The notes beneath the pieces were generated by a model. The model was not told the origin of the DNA. It saw nothing but the letters and a program-made list of their open reading frames with translations, and did no database searches. Made by a program: the position numbers and the translations under genes. This document shows, in pieces, positions 25,662 through 31,018 of a DNA stretch of 64,000 nt (positions are counted from its first letter, which is position 1; each line of letters starts with the position of its first letter). Source of the DNA: Cryptosporangium arvum DSM 44712 (GTDB taxonomy: Bacteria; Actinomycetota; Actinomycetes; Mycobacteriales; Cryptosporangiaceae); contig NZ_KK073874.1 of assembly GCF_000585375.1 (NCBI RefSeq), forward strand, positions 8,901,913-8,965,912, read 5' to 3'.

Positions 25662-25784
25662 TGGGGCGACGCCAACATCGCGCAGCAGCGAATTCCGCTG
25701 CTCGGCGAGGGTTGCCCGAGCATGGAGCGACCCTCCTACCGTCTGTACGTCGAACACCGGAAACGGTGGCGAAGCCAGCGCTGA
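25662..25784 (+). CDS. Possible small protein, 40 residues
   Basis: The ATG at 25662 follows CAGGGAG and opens a frame reading WGDANIAQQRIPLLGEGCPS and ending YRLYVEHRKRWRSQR. The frame is open back to 25494 and could start earlier, for example at TTG 25587 near the possible promoter, giving VDPKGSIVFIDTENDEHF first. A strong terminator follows 15 bp after the stop. No family is recognised. The opposite strand is also open here, so the call is tentative. Confidence 0.4.
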   Translation, partial: WGDANIAQQRIPLLGEGCPSMERPSYRLYVEHRKRWRSQR

Positions 25785-25799
25785 CGCGCTCCGCTCACG

Positions 25800-25834
25800 C
25801 CGCCCTTCCCGCCGGGAACGGGCGGTTTCTTTTT
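25800..25834 (+). terminator. Rho-independent terminator
   Basis: CCGCCC-TTCCC-gcc-GGGAA-c-GGGCGG forms an 11-bp stem with one bulge, followed by TTTCTTTTT. It closes the short + strand unit and separates it from the tRNA array. Confidence 0.85.
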
Positions 25835-25878
25835 GCCCGGCAATTGTTTCTCAGCGCTGCCCGAAATCATTTCTCGCT

Positions 25879-25952
25879 ATGGGTGTAGCTCAATTCGGTA
25901 GAGCGCCGGTCTCCAAAACCGGAGGTCGCGGGTTCGATTCCTGCCGCCCATG
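25879..25952 (+). tRNA. tRNA-Trp (CCA)
   Basis: The acceptor arms ATGGGTG/CGCCCAT pair over 7 bp with one wobble. The D arm is GCTC/GAGC, the anticodon stem CCGGT with loop CTCCAAA, and the T arm GCGGG-TTCGATT-CCTGC. The discriminator is G; CCA is not encoded. It is the first gene of the array. Confidence 0.9.
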
Positions 25953-26054
25953 CACCGACCCCGGCCAGCCGGCGGTCACGACGCTTGAAAACTGCACAGC
26001 GGATGGCACAGATTGACGCCGGGACCTCGTCGCGCACACCGCGGCGAGCCCGGC

Positions 26055-26129
26055 GGAGCTGGAGCGAGGGAGACGGCTAACCCGTCCGCCTTGGAAGCGG
26101 AAGACACCTGGTTCGACTCCAGGGCTCCA
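26055..26129 (+). tRNA. tRNA-Pro-like (UGG), atypical D arm
   Basis: The anticodon arm TCCGC-CTTGGAA-GCGGA gives UGG if the loop has seven bases. The T arm is CCTGG-TTCGACT-CCAGG and the acceptor GGAGCT/GGCTCC. The D region is odd: only AGC/GCT can pair, and six extra bases separate it from the anticodon stem. A37 replaces the usual G37 of proline tRNAs. Identity and function are uncertain. Confidence 0.6.
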
Positions 26130-26135
26130 GACTCG

Positions 26136-26209
26136 ATCCCCGTAGCTCAGCGGATCAGAGCACCAGACTACGAATCTGGGGGTCGGCGGTTCGAATCCGT
26201 CCGGGGATA
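26136..26209 (+). tRNA. tRNA-Arg (ACG)
   Basis: Acceptor ATCCCCG/CGGGGAT, D arm GCTC/GAGC, anticodon arm CCAGA-CTACGAA-TCTGG and T arm with TTCGAAT are all well formed. Discriminator A; no encoded CCA. Confidence 0.9.
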
Positions 26210-26226
26210 CGCCTCTCTAGCGGTAC

Positions 26227-26299
26227 GCCTCTCTAGCTCAGCGAGAAGAGCACGCGGTTGAAGCCCGCGGGGTCGCAGGTTCGAGTCCTGCGGGAGGCA
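26227..26299 (+). tRNA. tRNA-Phe (GAA)
   Basis: Acceptor GCCTCTC/GGGAGGC, D arm GCTC/GAGC, anticodon arm CGCGG-TTGAAGC-CCGCG, T arm GCAGG-TTCGAGT-CCTGC. Position 37 is G rather than the usual A. The 5' end is partly duplicated: TACGCCTCTCTAGC occurs at 26208-26221 and again at 26224-26237 (GTACGCCTCTCTAGC). Confidence 0.85.
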
Positions 26300-26310
26300 C
26301 GCGAACGAAC

Positions 26311-26383
26311 GCCCGTGAGGTTGCGGCAGGTCAGACCACTGGACTCTCACTCCAGAGGACCGGGTTCGACCCCCGGACGGGCG
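26311..26383 (+). tRNA. tRNA-Glu (CUC)
   Basis: Anticodon arm CTGGA-CTCTCAC-TCCAG has the same loop as ordinary actinobacterial tRNA-Glu(CUC). T arm CCGGG-TTCGACC-CCCGG. The acceptor GCCCGTG/GACGGGC has one mismatch at pair 7. The D arm is irregular. Confidence 0.8.
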
Positions 26384-26504
26384 ACGCAACCCGGCCTCGC
26401 ACCCCGAGGCCGCAGCCTGGGTCCACAGCCTGGGTCACAGCCCGAGGCCGCAGCCCGAGGCCATAGCCCGGACCCTAGTCCGGACGGACCCGATCAGTAG
26501 GGCG

Positions 26505-26720
26505 GGCCCGTTAGCCCGAACGGACCCAAGCAGCAGGGCCGGTCCGTTAGCCCGAACGGACCCAAGCAGCAGGGCCGGTCCATTGGCCCGAACGGACCCA
26601 AGCAGCAGGGCCGGTCCATTGGCCCGAACGGACCCAAGCAGCAGGGCCGGTCCGTTAGCCCGAACGGACCCGAGCAGCAGGGCCGGTCCATTGGCCAGAA
26701 CGGGCCCGAGCAGCAGGGCG
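26505..26720 (+). repeat. Six tandem 36-bp hairpin repeats
   Basis: Six units begin at 26505, 26541, 26577, 26613, 26649 and 26685. Each starts with GGTCCGTTAGCCCGAACGGA or a close variant and ends CAGCAGGGCC. Within each, GGTCCGTT pairs with AACGGACC (8 bp, 6-base loop); changes are often compensated, as in copies with GGTCCATTGG. TTAGCCCGAACGG resembles the D-arm of the Leu-like tRNA at 27061. Confidence 0.85.
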
Positions 26721-26878
26721 GGCCTTGATAGCCCGAGGCTGCGGCATGGGCCCCGTCAGCCGAGTCCCGCAGCGGGTCCGAGCGGCAGAACTGGGCCTCT
26801 CGGCCCTGGCCCCATCACGGACCTCTTGGTCCGAGGCGGCAGCGCAGGCCCTGGTAGCTCAAGGTCCGTAGCACGGGC

Positions 26879-26990
26879 CGGTCAGCCCAAGACCCCGTGC
26901 ACGGGTCGGTCAGCCCAAGACCCCGTGCACAGACCCGTCAGCCCAAGACCCCGTGCACAGACCCGTCAGCCCCAAGGCCCTTTGCGCGGA
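26879..26990 (+). repeat. Four tandem 28-bp repeats
   Basis: Units start at 26879, 26907, 26935 and 26963. The first three are nearly identical (core GTCAGCCCAAGACCCCGTGC); the fourth has diverged. They share the AGCCC-aag element with the tRNA D-arms of this array. Confidence 0.8.
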
Positions 26991-27060
26991 CCCGAGCAGC
27001 AGGGCGGGCTCTTTAGCCGAACGCCGCGGCACGAGCCCATCGGCCCGAGCGACGGAACCC

Positions 27061-27134
27061 GCCCCGGTAGCCCAAACGGCAGAGGCGGCCCGCTCAAACC
27101 GGGTCCAGTGTGGGTTCGAATCCCACCCGGGGCT
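27061..27134 (+). tRNA. tRNA with Leu anticodon (CAA), class I shape
   Basis: Acceptor GCCCCGG/CCGGGGC pairs perfectly; D arm TAGCCC...GGC; anticodon arm GCCCG-CTCAAAC-CGGGT; variable loop only CCAGT; T arm GTGGG-TTCGAAT-CCCAC. CCA is encoded at 27135-27137. Normal leucine tRNAs carry a long variable arm, which is absent here. Confidence 0.8.
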
Positions 27135-27141
27135 CCAACAC

Positions 27142-27196
27142 GCGGCGATAGCTCAGCACTTCAGAGCATCGCGTAGCCAAACACCGAGGGGCCGCA
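27142..27196 (+). pseudogene. tRNA remnant
   Basis: GCGGCGA, TA, then a perfect D arm GCTC...GAGC and an anticodon-like TCGCG-TAGCCAA segment are present. The anticodon stem does not pair, and the T arm is missing before GGCCGC, which could pair with the 5' end. It looks like a tRNA that has lost its 3' half. Confidence 0.55.
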
Positions 27197-27323
27197 CCGA
27201 AGTACATACGCGCTGAACTAGCGCCGGGGCGAACTTTGGAACCCCTCCGGCGCGCAGCCCAGCGCCTCTGTTCCGGGCGACGGTGAAGCCGGCCACCCCG
27301 GACAAGTCCCGGCGGTACGACGA

Positions 27324-27680
27324 TCACTCCTCGCTAGAGAAACGCTCCCAGGCCGACTGGCGAGCGATGCCGAGAGACTCGCCGATCCTGATCCAGGTGA
27401 CACCGCGACGGCGCAGTTCCTGGACCCAGGAGCGCAGCTCGGTCTCGGAACGATCGATGTGCGCGCTGACCCGAGGAATGTGGCTGAGCATCACGTCGTC
27501 AGTCAGCGACTCCCAGATCGGCACTCGCGGCACCGACGGCGTATCGGTGCTGCTCTCGATCACCATGGTGGCCAGCGCAACGCACTCGTTGCAGATGTAG
27601 ACGCCGGGGCCGGCGACGATCTTCTCGACGTCGGTGCTGGGCTTGCTGCAGAAAGAACACGCGAGTTCGAGCGTTGTCAT
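27324..27680 (-). CDS. ClpX-type C4 zinc finger protein with HTH
   Basis: The 118-residue protein starts [20 protein letters not shown] and continues [17 protein letters not shown]: four Cys (CxxC...CxxC) match the zinc-binding domain of ClpX without its ATPase. The C-terminus has a helix-turn-helix, [20 protein letters not shown]. ClpX zinc fingers bind protein partners, so this may be an adaptor-like DNA-binding regulator. Three GTCAGG-N5-CCTGAC sites upstream point to autoregulation. It sits on the minus strand inside the tRNA array. Confidence 0.85.
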   Translation of the reverse strand: MTTLELACSFCSKPSTDVEKIVAGPGVYICNECVALATMVIESSTDTPSVPRVPIWESLTDDVMLSHIPRVSAHIDRSETELRSWVQELRRRGVTWIRIGESLGIARQSAWERFSSEE

Positions 27681-27697
27681 CTGACTCCTCCTCGACT

Positions 27698-27769
27698 GTC
27701 AGGGCGACCCTGACGACGGTAGAGGTGTCAGGAAAAGCCTGACAACCATTTCGTCAGGATGATCCTGAC
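27698..27769. promoter_or_regulatory. Three GTCAGG-N5-CCTGAC operators
   Basis: Sites are 27698-27714 (GTCAGGGcgaCCCTGAC), 27727-27743 (GTCAGG-aaaag-CCTGAC) and 27753-27769 (GTCAGGAtgaTCCTGAC). All are perfect inverted repeats, spaced 29 and 26 bp centre to centre, beginning 18 bp upstream of the zinc-finger gene's ATG. Confidence 0.88.
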
Positions 27770-28018
27770 GAATCATGGTCCGACGCCTCCTCGCAACTCA
27801 AGGTGGCGTTCGAGCCGGAGGCGTGCACGACCGCATCGAAAAGCTCCACTCCCGAGCGGCTGGCCGAGCGCCGAGATCAGGACACGCGTCGGCTCGGACC
27901 GTGCTGTCAGCCCAGCACGCGCTCGAGCCAGAGCCAAGCCGGCCAACGTGTCGCCAGCGCTTCGACGTCCTCGGCAGCGGGCGGTTCACACCCCGTGATC
28001 CTCGAAGCATCCATCTTC

Positions 28019-28091
28019 GCCCTCGTAGCCCAACGGCAGAGGCACGACGTTGAGGACGTCGCCAGTGCGCGTTCGAATCGCGCCGAGGGCA
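28019..28091 (+). tRNA. tRNA with Leu anticodon (GAG), class I shape
   Basis: Acceptor GCCCTCG/CGAGGGC is perfect. D arm GCC/GGC, anticodon arm CGACG-TTGAGGA-CGTCG, variable loop CCAGT, T arm GCGCG-TTCGAAT-CGCGC, discriminator A. No long variable arm is present although the anticodon reads leucine. Confidence 0.8.
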
Positions 28092-28096
28092 CGCAA

Positions 28097-28169
28097 GCCC
28101 GGATAGCCCAACGGGAGAGGCACGCGGCTCAGACCCGCGCCAGTGCGCGTTCGAATCGCGCTCCGGGTA
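28097..28169 (+). tRNA. tRNA with Leu anticodon (CAG), class I shape
   Basis: Acceptor GCCCGGA/TCCGGGT, anticodon arm CGCGG-CTCAGAC-CCGCG, variable loop CCAGT and T arm GCGCG-TTCGAAT-CGCGC. It shares its D and T arms with the preceding gene, indicating recent duplication and anticodon change. Only five bases separate the two. Confidence 0.8.
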
Positions 28170-28185
28170 CCACGACCAGCCGCGG

Positions 28186-28210
28186 CGGCCACCCGGCTTG
28201 CGGGTGGCCG
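28186..28210. terminator. Bidirectional hairpin between tRNAs and the sodN operon
   Basis: CGGCCACCCG-gcttg-CGGGTGGCCG forms a perfect 10-bp stem between the convergent tRNA and radical SAM genes. There is no clear T-tract, so termination efficiency is uncertain. Confidence 0.6.
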
Positions 28211-28221
28211 CGCGGACCGAC

Positions 28222-29529
28222 TCAGTCCTGGGCCGGGAGGCTGTCCATGAACGAACTGACCGAGAACACGGCTCGGCCGGGCCCGGGAGGGCCGTATCCG
28301 GGCGGGCTGCTCAGGCCGTTGGCCTCCATGACCGCGCGGTAGGTCTGCAACAGGCGTACGTGGTACTCCAGCGGCGCACCCTGCGGATTGGTCTTACCGA
28401 GCGGGGTCGTCGGCTCGGGGCACCACGTGGTGAACCGCGGTGTGATGCCGCGGGACATGAAGTACTGCAGGCCCTCGGCCGTGGAATCGATCGCCTCGTC
28501 GACGCTCGTGAAGCCGTGCGGCGCCGCCATCTCCACACCGGCGACGAAGTTCGGGATCACGTTGCGCGGCCCGAACACGTCGGCCGAGTCGAGGATGCGG
28601 CGGTGCCACTCCTCGCGTCCGACGTAGCGCTCCTTGCCGGGGCAGTAGAGCTCGAAGAGCTTCTTGTCCCAGACCTCGTAGTTCGGGTGGTAGATCTGGA
28701 TGCCGTAGTCCTTGAAGCGCTGGACGTCGGCCTTGGGTAGCGCCTGCGCGACGACCTTGCCGATCCACCGCCCGGGGAACCGCTCCTCGATCGCCTGGGC
28801 GTAGCGCCCATAGAAGTCGGCTTCGGCCAGCCCGTCGACCTTCCGGGTGACGCTGCCGCCGGTCAGCGTGTAGGCCTTCGACGTGCGCGCGGTGTCGTAC
28901 TTGTCGATGATCGCGAGCGCTTCGAGGATCTCGTCGGTCGGCTTCACCGCCGTGTACGGGCGGCCCGCCGCCTTGTGCTGCCGGTAGTTGTGGTTGATGT
29001 CGCAGTACTGGCACTCCTCGGTGGCACCGAAGTACTGGCAGAGGCGATATGCGGTGAGATAGATCAGATAGCCCCACTGGATCGTGGGGGCGACCTCCAT
29101 CACCGACTTCCCGTTCGGAAGCGTGTGCCGGTAGTAGTCCGGCATCGGCGGCAGCCCCACGTCGGCGATCGGCCGGTCGTCCAGGTACAGGCGCATGCGC
29201 CCGTCGTCGTCGGTCTTGACGCGGTACGGCGAGGTGGGGTTGACCCGGACCGACACGACCGTGCGGCGCAGCTCGTACGGCCCGCCGGTGAGCACGATCT
29301 CCTCCGGCGGGCGACGGAGCGCGGCCGTGCCCAGCTCGGGCAGCGTGCGGTGGTCGAACGAGAAGATGAAGTACGACTTCGGCTTGACGTCGCCGTTCTC
29401 GTTGTCGGTCAGAGCGGAGTCGTCGAAGGACAACCCGCCCCGCAGCAGATCCTCCTTGATGACCGCTTCTTTCGGAACGGTTGAGAAGCGACCCATCAGG
29501 TCTTCGACGAGGTCAGTGCGGGTAGGCAT
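28222..29529 (-). CDS. Radical SAM protein with CX8CX2C cluster motif
   Basis: The 435-residue protein carries YRLCQYFGATEECQYCDINH: Cys spacing is CX8CX2C, not the canonical CX3CX2C, but the CxYC-type end and following YTLTGGSVTRKVDG (GGE-like) fit a radical SAM barrel. A 4Fe-4S cluster and S-adenosylmethionine would generate a radical; substrate unknown. The C-terminus is Pro/Gly-rich (SSPPGYGPPGPGRAVFSVSS). It is the last gene of the flavin reductase-sodN operon, 37 bp after sodN. Confidence 0.82.
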   Translation of the reverse strand: MPTRTDLVEDLMGRFSTVPKEAVIKEDLLRGGLSFDDSALTDNENGDVKPKSYFIFSFDHRTLPELGTAALRRPPEEIVLTGGPYELRRTVVSVRVNPTSPYRVKTDDDGRMRLYLDDRPIADVGLPPMPDYYRHTLPNGKSVMEVAPTIQWGYLIYLTAYRLCQYFGATEECQYCDINHNYRQHKAAGRPYTAVKPTDEILEALAIIDKYDTARTSKAYTLTGGSVTRKVDGLAEADFYGRYAQAIEERFPGRWIGKVVAQALPKADVQRFKDYGIQIYHPNYEVWDKKLFELYCPGKERYVGREEWHRRILDSADVFGPRNVIPNFVAGVEMAAPHGFTSVDEAIDSTAEGLQYFMSRGITPRFTTWCPEPTTPLGKTNPQGAPLEYHVRLLQTYRAVMEANGLSSPPGYGPPGPGRAVFSVSSFMDSLPAQD

Positions 29530-29566
29530 GCGCCCTCCGGGGCGGGTTGAACGAGAAACCTCCGGG

Positions 29567-29965
29567 TCAGGCCTGCTTGGTCTCCCAGAAGATCTTCGAG
29601 ATCTCTTCGATTTTAACGAGCAACTGCTCGGCTACGGCGGTATCCACAGCCCCCTTTGCGCCGCCGGCTCCGGCGAGCTTCGTGGCCTCGTTGAAGAGCC
29701 CGTGCAGGTGCGGGTACTTCTCGAAGTGTGGGGCCTTGAAGTAGTCGGTCCACAGCACCCAGAGATGGTGTTTTACCAGCTCAGCGCGCTGCTCCTTGAT
29801 GATGAGCGCGCGGGTGCGGAACGCCGGGTCGTCGCTGTCGTGGTACTTCTTGGCGATCGCCAGCACCGACTCGGCTTCAATGCGTGCCTGCGCGGGGTCG
29901 TAGACACCGCAAGGAAGATCACAGTGAGCGTTAGCGACAGCGCGGGGACGAAATAGACGAATCAT
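29567..29965 (-). CDS. sodN: Nickel superoxide dismutase
   Basis: The 132-residue precursor has a short leader (MIRLFRPRAVANA) followed by HCDLPCGVYDPAQARIEAES, the nickel hook. After cleavage His1, Cys2 and Cys6 bind nickel. The rest matches the four-helix bundle: TRALIIKEQRAELVKHHLWV, LWTDYFKAPHFEKYPHLHGL, ending IEEISKIFWETKQA. The enzyme converts superoxide to peroxide and oxygen. The usual SodX-like peptidase gene is not adjacent. The ATG overlaps the flavin reductase stop (ATGA). Confidence 0.96.
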   Translation of the reverse strand: MIRLFRPRAVANAHCDLPCGVYDPAQARIEAESVLAIAKKYHDSDDPAFRTRALIIKEQRAELVKHHLWVLWTDYFKAPHFEKYPHLHGLFNEATKLAGAGGAKGAVDTAVAEQLLVKIEEISKIFWETKQA

Positions 29966-30459
29966 AGGATTCCTTCCGTGACGAACTTCCTACGGTGATA
30001 GATCAGCGAGCCGTCGTCCGGGCCGTGGAACACCTCGAGCACCGACGCGACGACGACCGTCGAATCGCCGACCGGCAGGAGATGCAGCGGCGCGGCCCGG
30101 AGCGCGGCCGCGGCATCGGGGAGGACCGGCTCTCCGCTCGGGAGCGTCTCCCACCCCTGTTCCGGCGTGAAGCGGCTCCCCGCCGGGTGCGAGAACTCGT
30201 GCGCCAGCCCGACGTGCTTGGCGCCGAGCAGATGCACGACGACGCTCGACGCGGCGAGGATCGCGTTCGCCGTCGGCGTGCTCATCACCGAGAACGACAG
30301 CGCCGGCGGCGCCACCGACACCGAGGCGACGCTCGACGCGGTGAGCCCGACCGGCCCGTCCGGACCGGCCGCGCTGATGACCGCGACGCCGGTCGGATAC
30401 CGGCGGAAAGCCGACTTCATCTCGTCGGTGAGCAGTTCTTTCACTCCTGCGCGCTCCAC
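29962..30459 (-). CDS. Flavin reductase-like FMN-binding protein
   Basis: The protein has the flavin reductase core: MKSAFRRYPTGVAVISAAGP, VGLTASSVASVSVAPPALSF, NAILAASSVVVHLLGAKHVG, and RFTPEQGWETLPSGEPVLPD. It should reduce FMN with NAD(P)H. GTG 30459 is preferred because the predicted transcription start falls on it (leaderless); GTG 30468 and GTG 30444 are alternatives. It is the first gene of the sodN operon and lies under a SoxR-like promoter. Reduced flavin can itself generate superoxide, so pairing with sodN is sensible. Confidence 0.88.
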   Translation of the reverse strand: MERAGVKELLTDEMKSAFRRYPTGVAVISAAGPDGPVGLTASSVASVSVAPPALSFSVMSTPTANAILAASSVVVHLLGAKHVGLAHEFSHPAGSRFTPEQGWETLPSGEPVLPDAAAALRAAPLHLLPVGDSTVVVASVLEVFHGPDDGSLIYHRRKFVTEGIL

Positions 30460-30466
30460 GCGGAGC

Positions 30467-30497
30467 ACGCTAAAACCTGAAGTCGAGTTGAGGTCAA
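30467..30497 (-). promoter_or_regulatory. MerR-type promoter with SoxR-like box
   Basis: On the minus strand TTGACC (30497-30492) and TAGCGT (30472-30467) are exactly 19 bp apart, the overlong spacer that MerR-family activators correct. Inside lies CCTCAACTCGACTTCAGG (30493-30476), differing at four of 18 positions from the palindromic actinobacterial SoxR consensus CCTCAAGTTAACTTGAGG as I recall it. The predicted transcript starts at the GTG of the flavin reductase. Confidence 0.68.
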
Positions 30498-30530
30498 GCC
30501 AGGCCTTGGAAGGTGGCTCAGGCGCACTCG

Positions 30531-30603
30531 GGGCTCGTAGCTCACCCGGTAGAGCACCCTCCTTGCAAACGGGAGGTGGTCGGTTCGAGTCCGACCGGGT
30601 CCA
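30531..30603 (+). tRNA. tRNA-Ala(UGC)/Cys(GCA)-like, aberrant anticodon arm
   Basis: Acceptor GGGCTCG/CGGGTCC, D arm GCTC/GAGC and T arm GTCGG-TTCGAGT-CCGAC are good. The anticodon region CCCTCC-TTGCAAAC-GGGAGG pairs only as a 6-bp stem with an 8-base loop; a standard 5-bp stem with 7-base loop is mispaired. The anticodon could be UGC or GCA. It may be non-functional or a non-standard tRNA. Confidence 0.6.
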
Positions 30604-30616
30604 CAGCAGTACCGAT

Positions 30617-30690
30617 GCTCGGTTAGCTCAGCAGGTCAGAGCACCCGCCTGTCACGCGGGAGGTCGCCGGTTCGATCCCGGTACCGGGCG
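30617..30690 (+). tRNA. tRNA-Asp (GUC)
   Basis: Acceptor GCTCGGT/ACCGGGC, D arm GCTC/GAGC, anticodon arm CCCGC-CTGTCAC-GCGGG, T arm GCCGG-TTCGATC-CCGGT. Discriminator G; CCA is encoded at 30691-30693. Confidence 0.92.
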
Positions 30691-30694
30691 CCAG

Positions 30695-30768
30695 GTCGTC
30701 GTAGCTCACCCGGTGAGAGCGCCGCGCTGATACCGCGGAGGTAGGAGGTTCAAGTCCTCCCGACGACA
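30695..30768 (+). tRNA. tRNA-Ile (GAU)
   Basis: Acceptor GTCGTCG/CGACGAC is perfect; anticodon arm CCGCG-CTGATAC-CGCGG; T arm GGAGG-TTCAAGT-CCTCC. Discriminator A. It begins two bases after the encoded CCA of tRNA-Asp, so processing must be tight. Confidence 0.92.
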
Positions 30769-30789
30769 CGTACGACACCCACCACGCAC

Positions 30790-30861
30790 GGCGCGTTCGG
30801 CTACCGGTAGGCCACCGGACTTTCAATCCGGGAGGAACGGGTTCGAATCCCGTACGCGCTA
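30790..30861 (+). tRNA. tRNA-Glu (UUC)
   Basis: Acceptor GGCGCGT/ACGCGCT, D arm GGCT/GGCC, anticodon arm CCGGA-CTTTCAA-TCCGG, T arm ACGGG-TTCGAAT-CCCGT. Discriminator A. Confidence 0.88.
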
Positions 30862-30866
30862 CTCGA

Positions 30867-30939
30867 TCCCTCGTCGCCCAATTGGCAGGGCAGGCGGCTG
30901 TTAACCGCCACGGTGCAGGTTCGAGTCCTGCCGGGGGAG
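30867..30939 (+). tRNA. tRNA-Asn (GUU)
   Basis: Acceptor TCCCTCG/CGGGGGA, D arm GCCC/GGGC, anticodon arm GGCGG-CTGTTAA-CCGCC, T arm GCAGG-TTCGAGT-CCTGC. Discriminator G; CCA is encoded at 30940-30942. Confidence 0.92.
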
Positions 30940-30943
30940 CCAG

Positions 30944-31016
30944 GTCCGTGTAGCTCAATCGGGAGAGCGCCCCGTTCACACCGGGGAGGTCGGCGGTTCG
31001 AACCCGTCCATGGACA
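30944..31016 (+). tRNA. tRNA-Val (CAC)
   Basis: Acceptor GTCCGTG/CATGGAC, D arm GCTC/GAGC, anticodon arm CCCCG-TTCACAC-CGGGG, T arm GGCGG-TTCGAAC-CCGTC. Discriminator A. It begins one base after the CCA of tRNA-Asn. Confidence 0.9.
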
Positions 31017-31018
31017 CT

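Larger units (their letters stand above)
26384..27060 (+). repeat. Repeat-rich spacer within the tRNA array
   Basis: No convincing gene is present in these 677 bases. The stretch is dominated by two tandem repeat blocks (36-bp and 28-bp units, listed separately) and degenerate copies such as 26471-26504 and 26986-27008. Many units contain TAGCCC-gaACGG or TAGCTCA, close to the D-arm of the array's own tRNAs, so I read it as decayed tRNA material that was amplified. Confidence 0.6.

Noticed and set aside
25467-25757. Open frame on the minus strand reading ...RHFELPKRPA at its end
   Set aside because: It overlaps the + strand unit that has promoter and terminator; no ribosome site or family supports the frame, though the end looks protein-like.
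26494-26691. Minus-strand open frame with 12-residue repeats (DRPCCLGPFG)
   Set aside because: It is the translation of the 36-bp DNA repeat; 36 is a multiple of 3, so every frame stays open. No start context.
26953-27216. Open frames running over the tRNA and repeats
   Set aside because: They read through tRNA genes and have no codon structure of their own.
27198-27323. Further tRNA between the remnant and the zinc-finger gene
   Set aside because: No T arm or acceptor pairing was found; I see nothing in this stretch.
27770-28018. Gene between the operator cluster and the Leu-type tRNAs
   Set aside because: Open frames lack a start context and family; the 249 bases appear non-coding.
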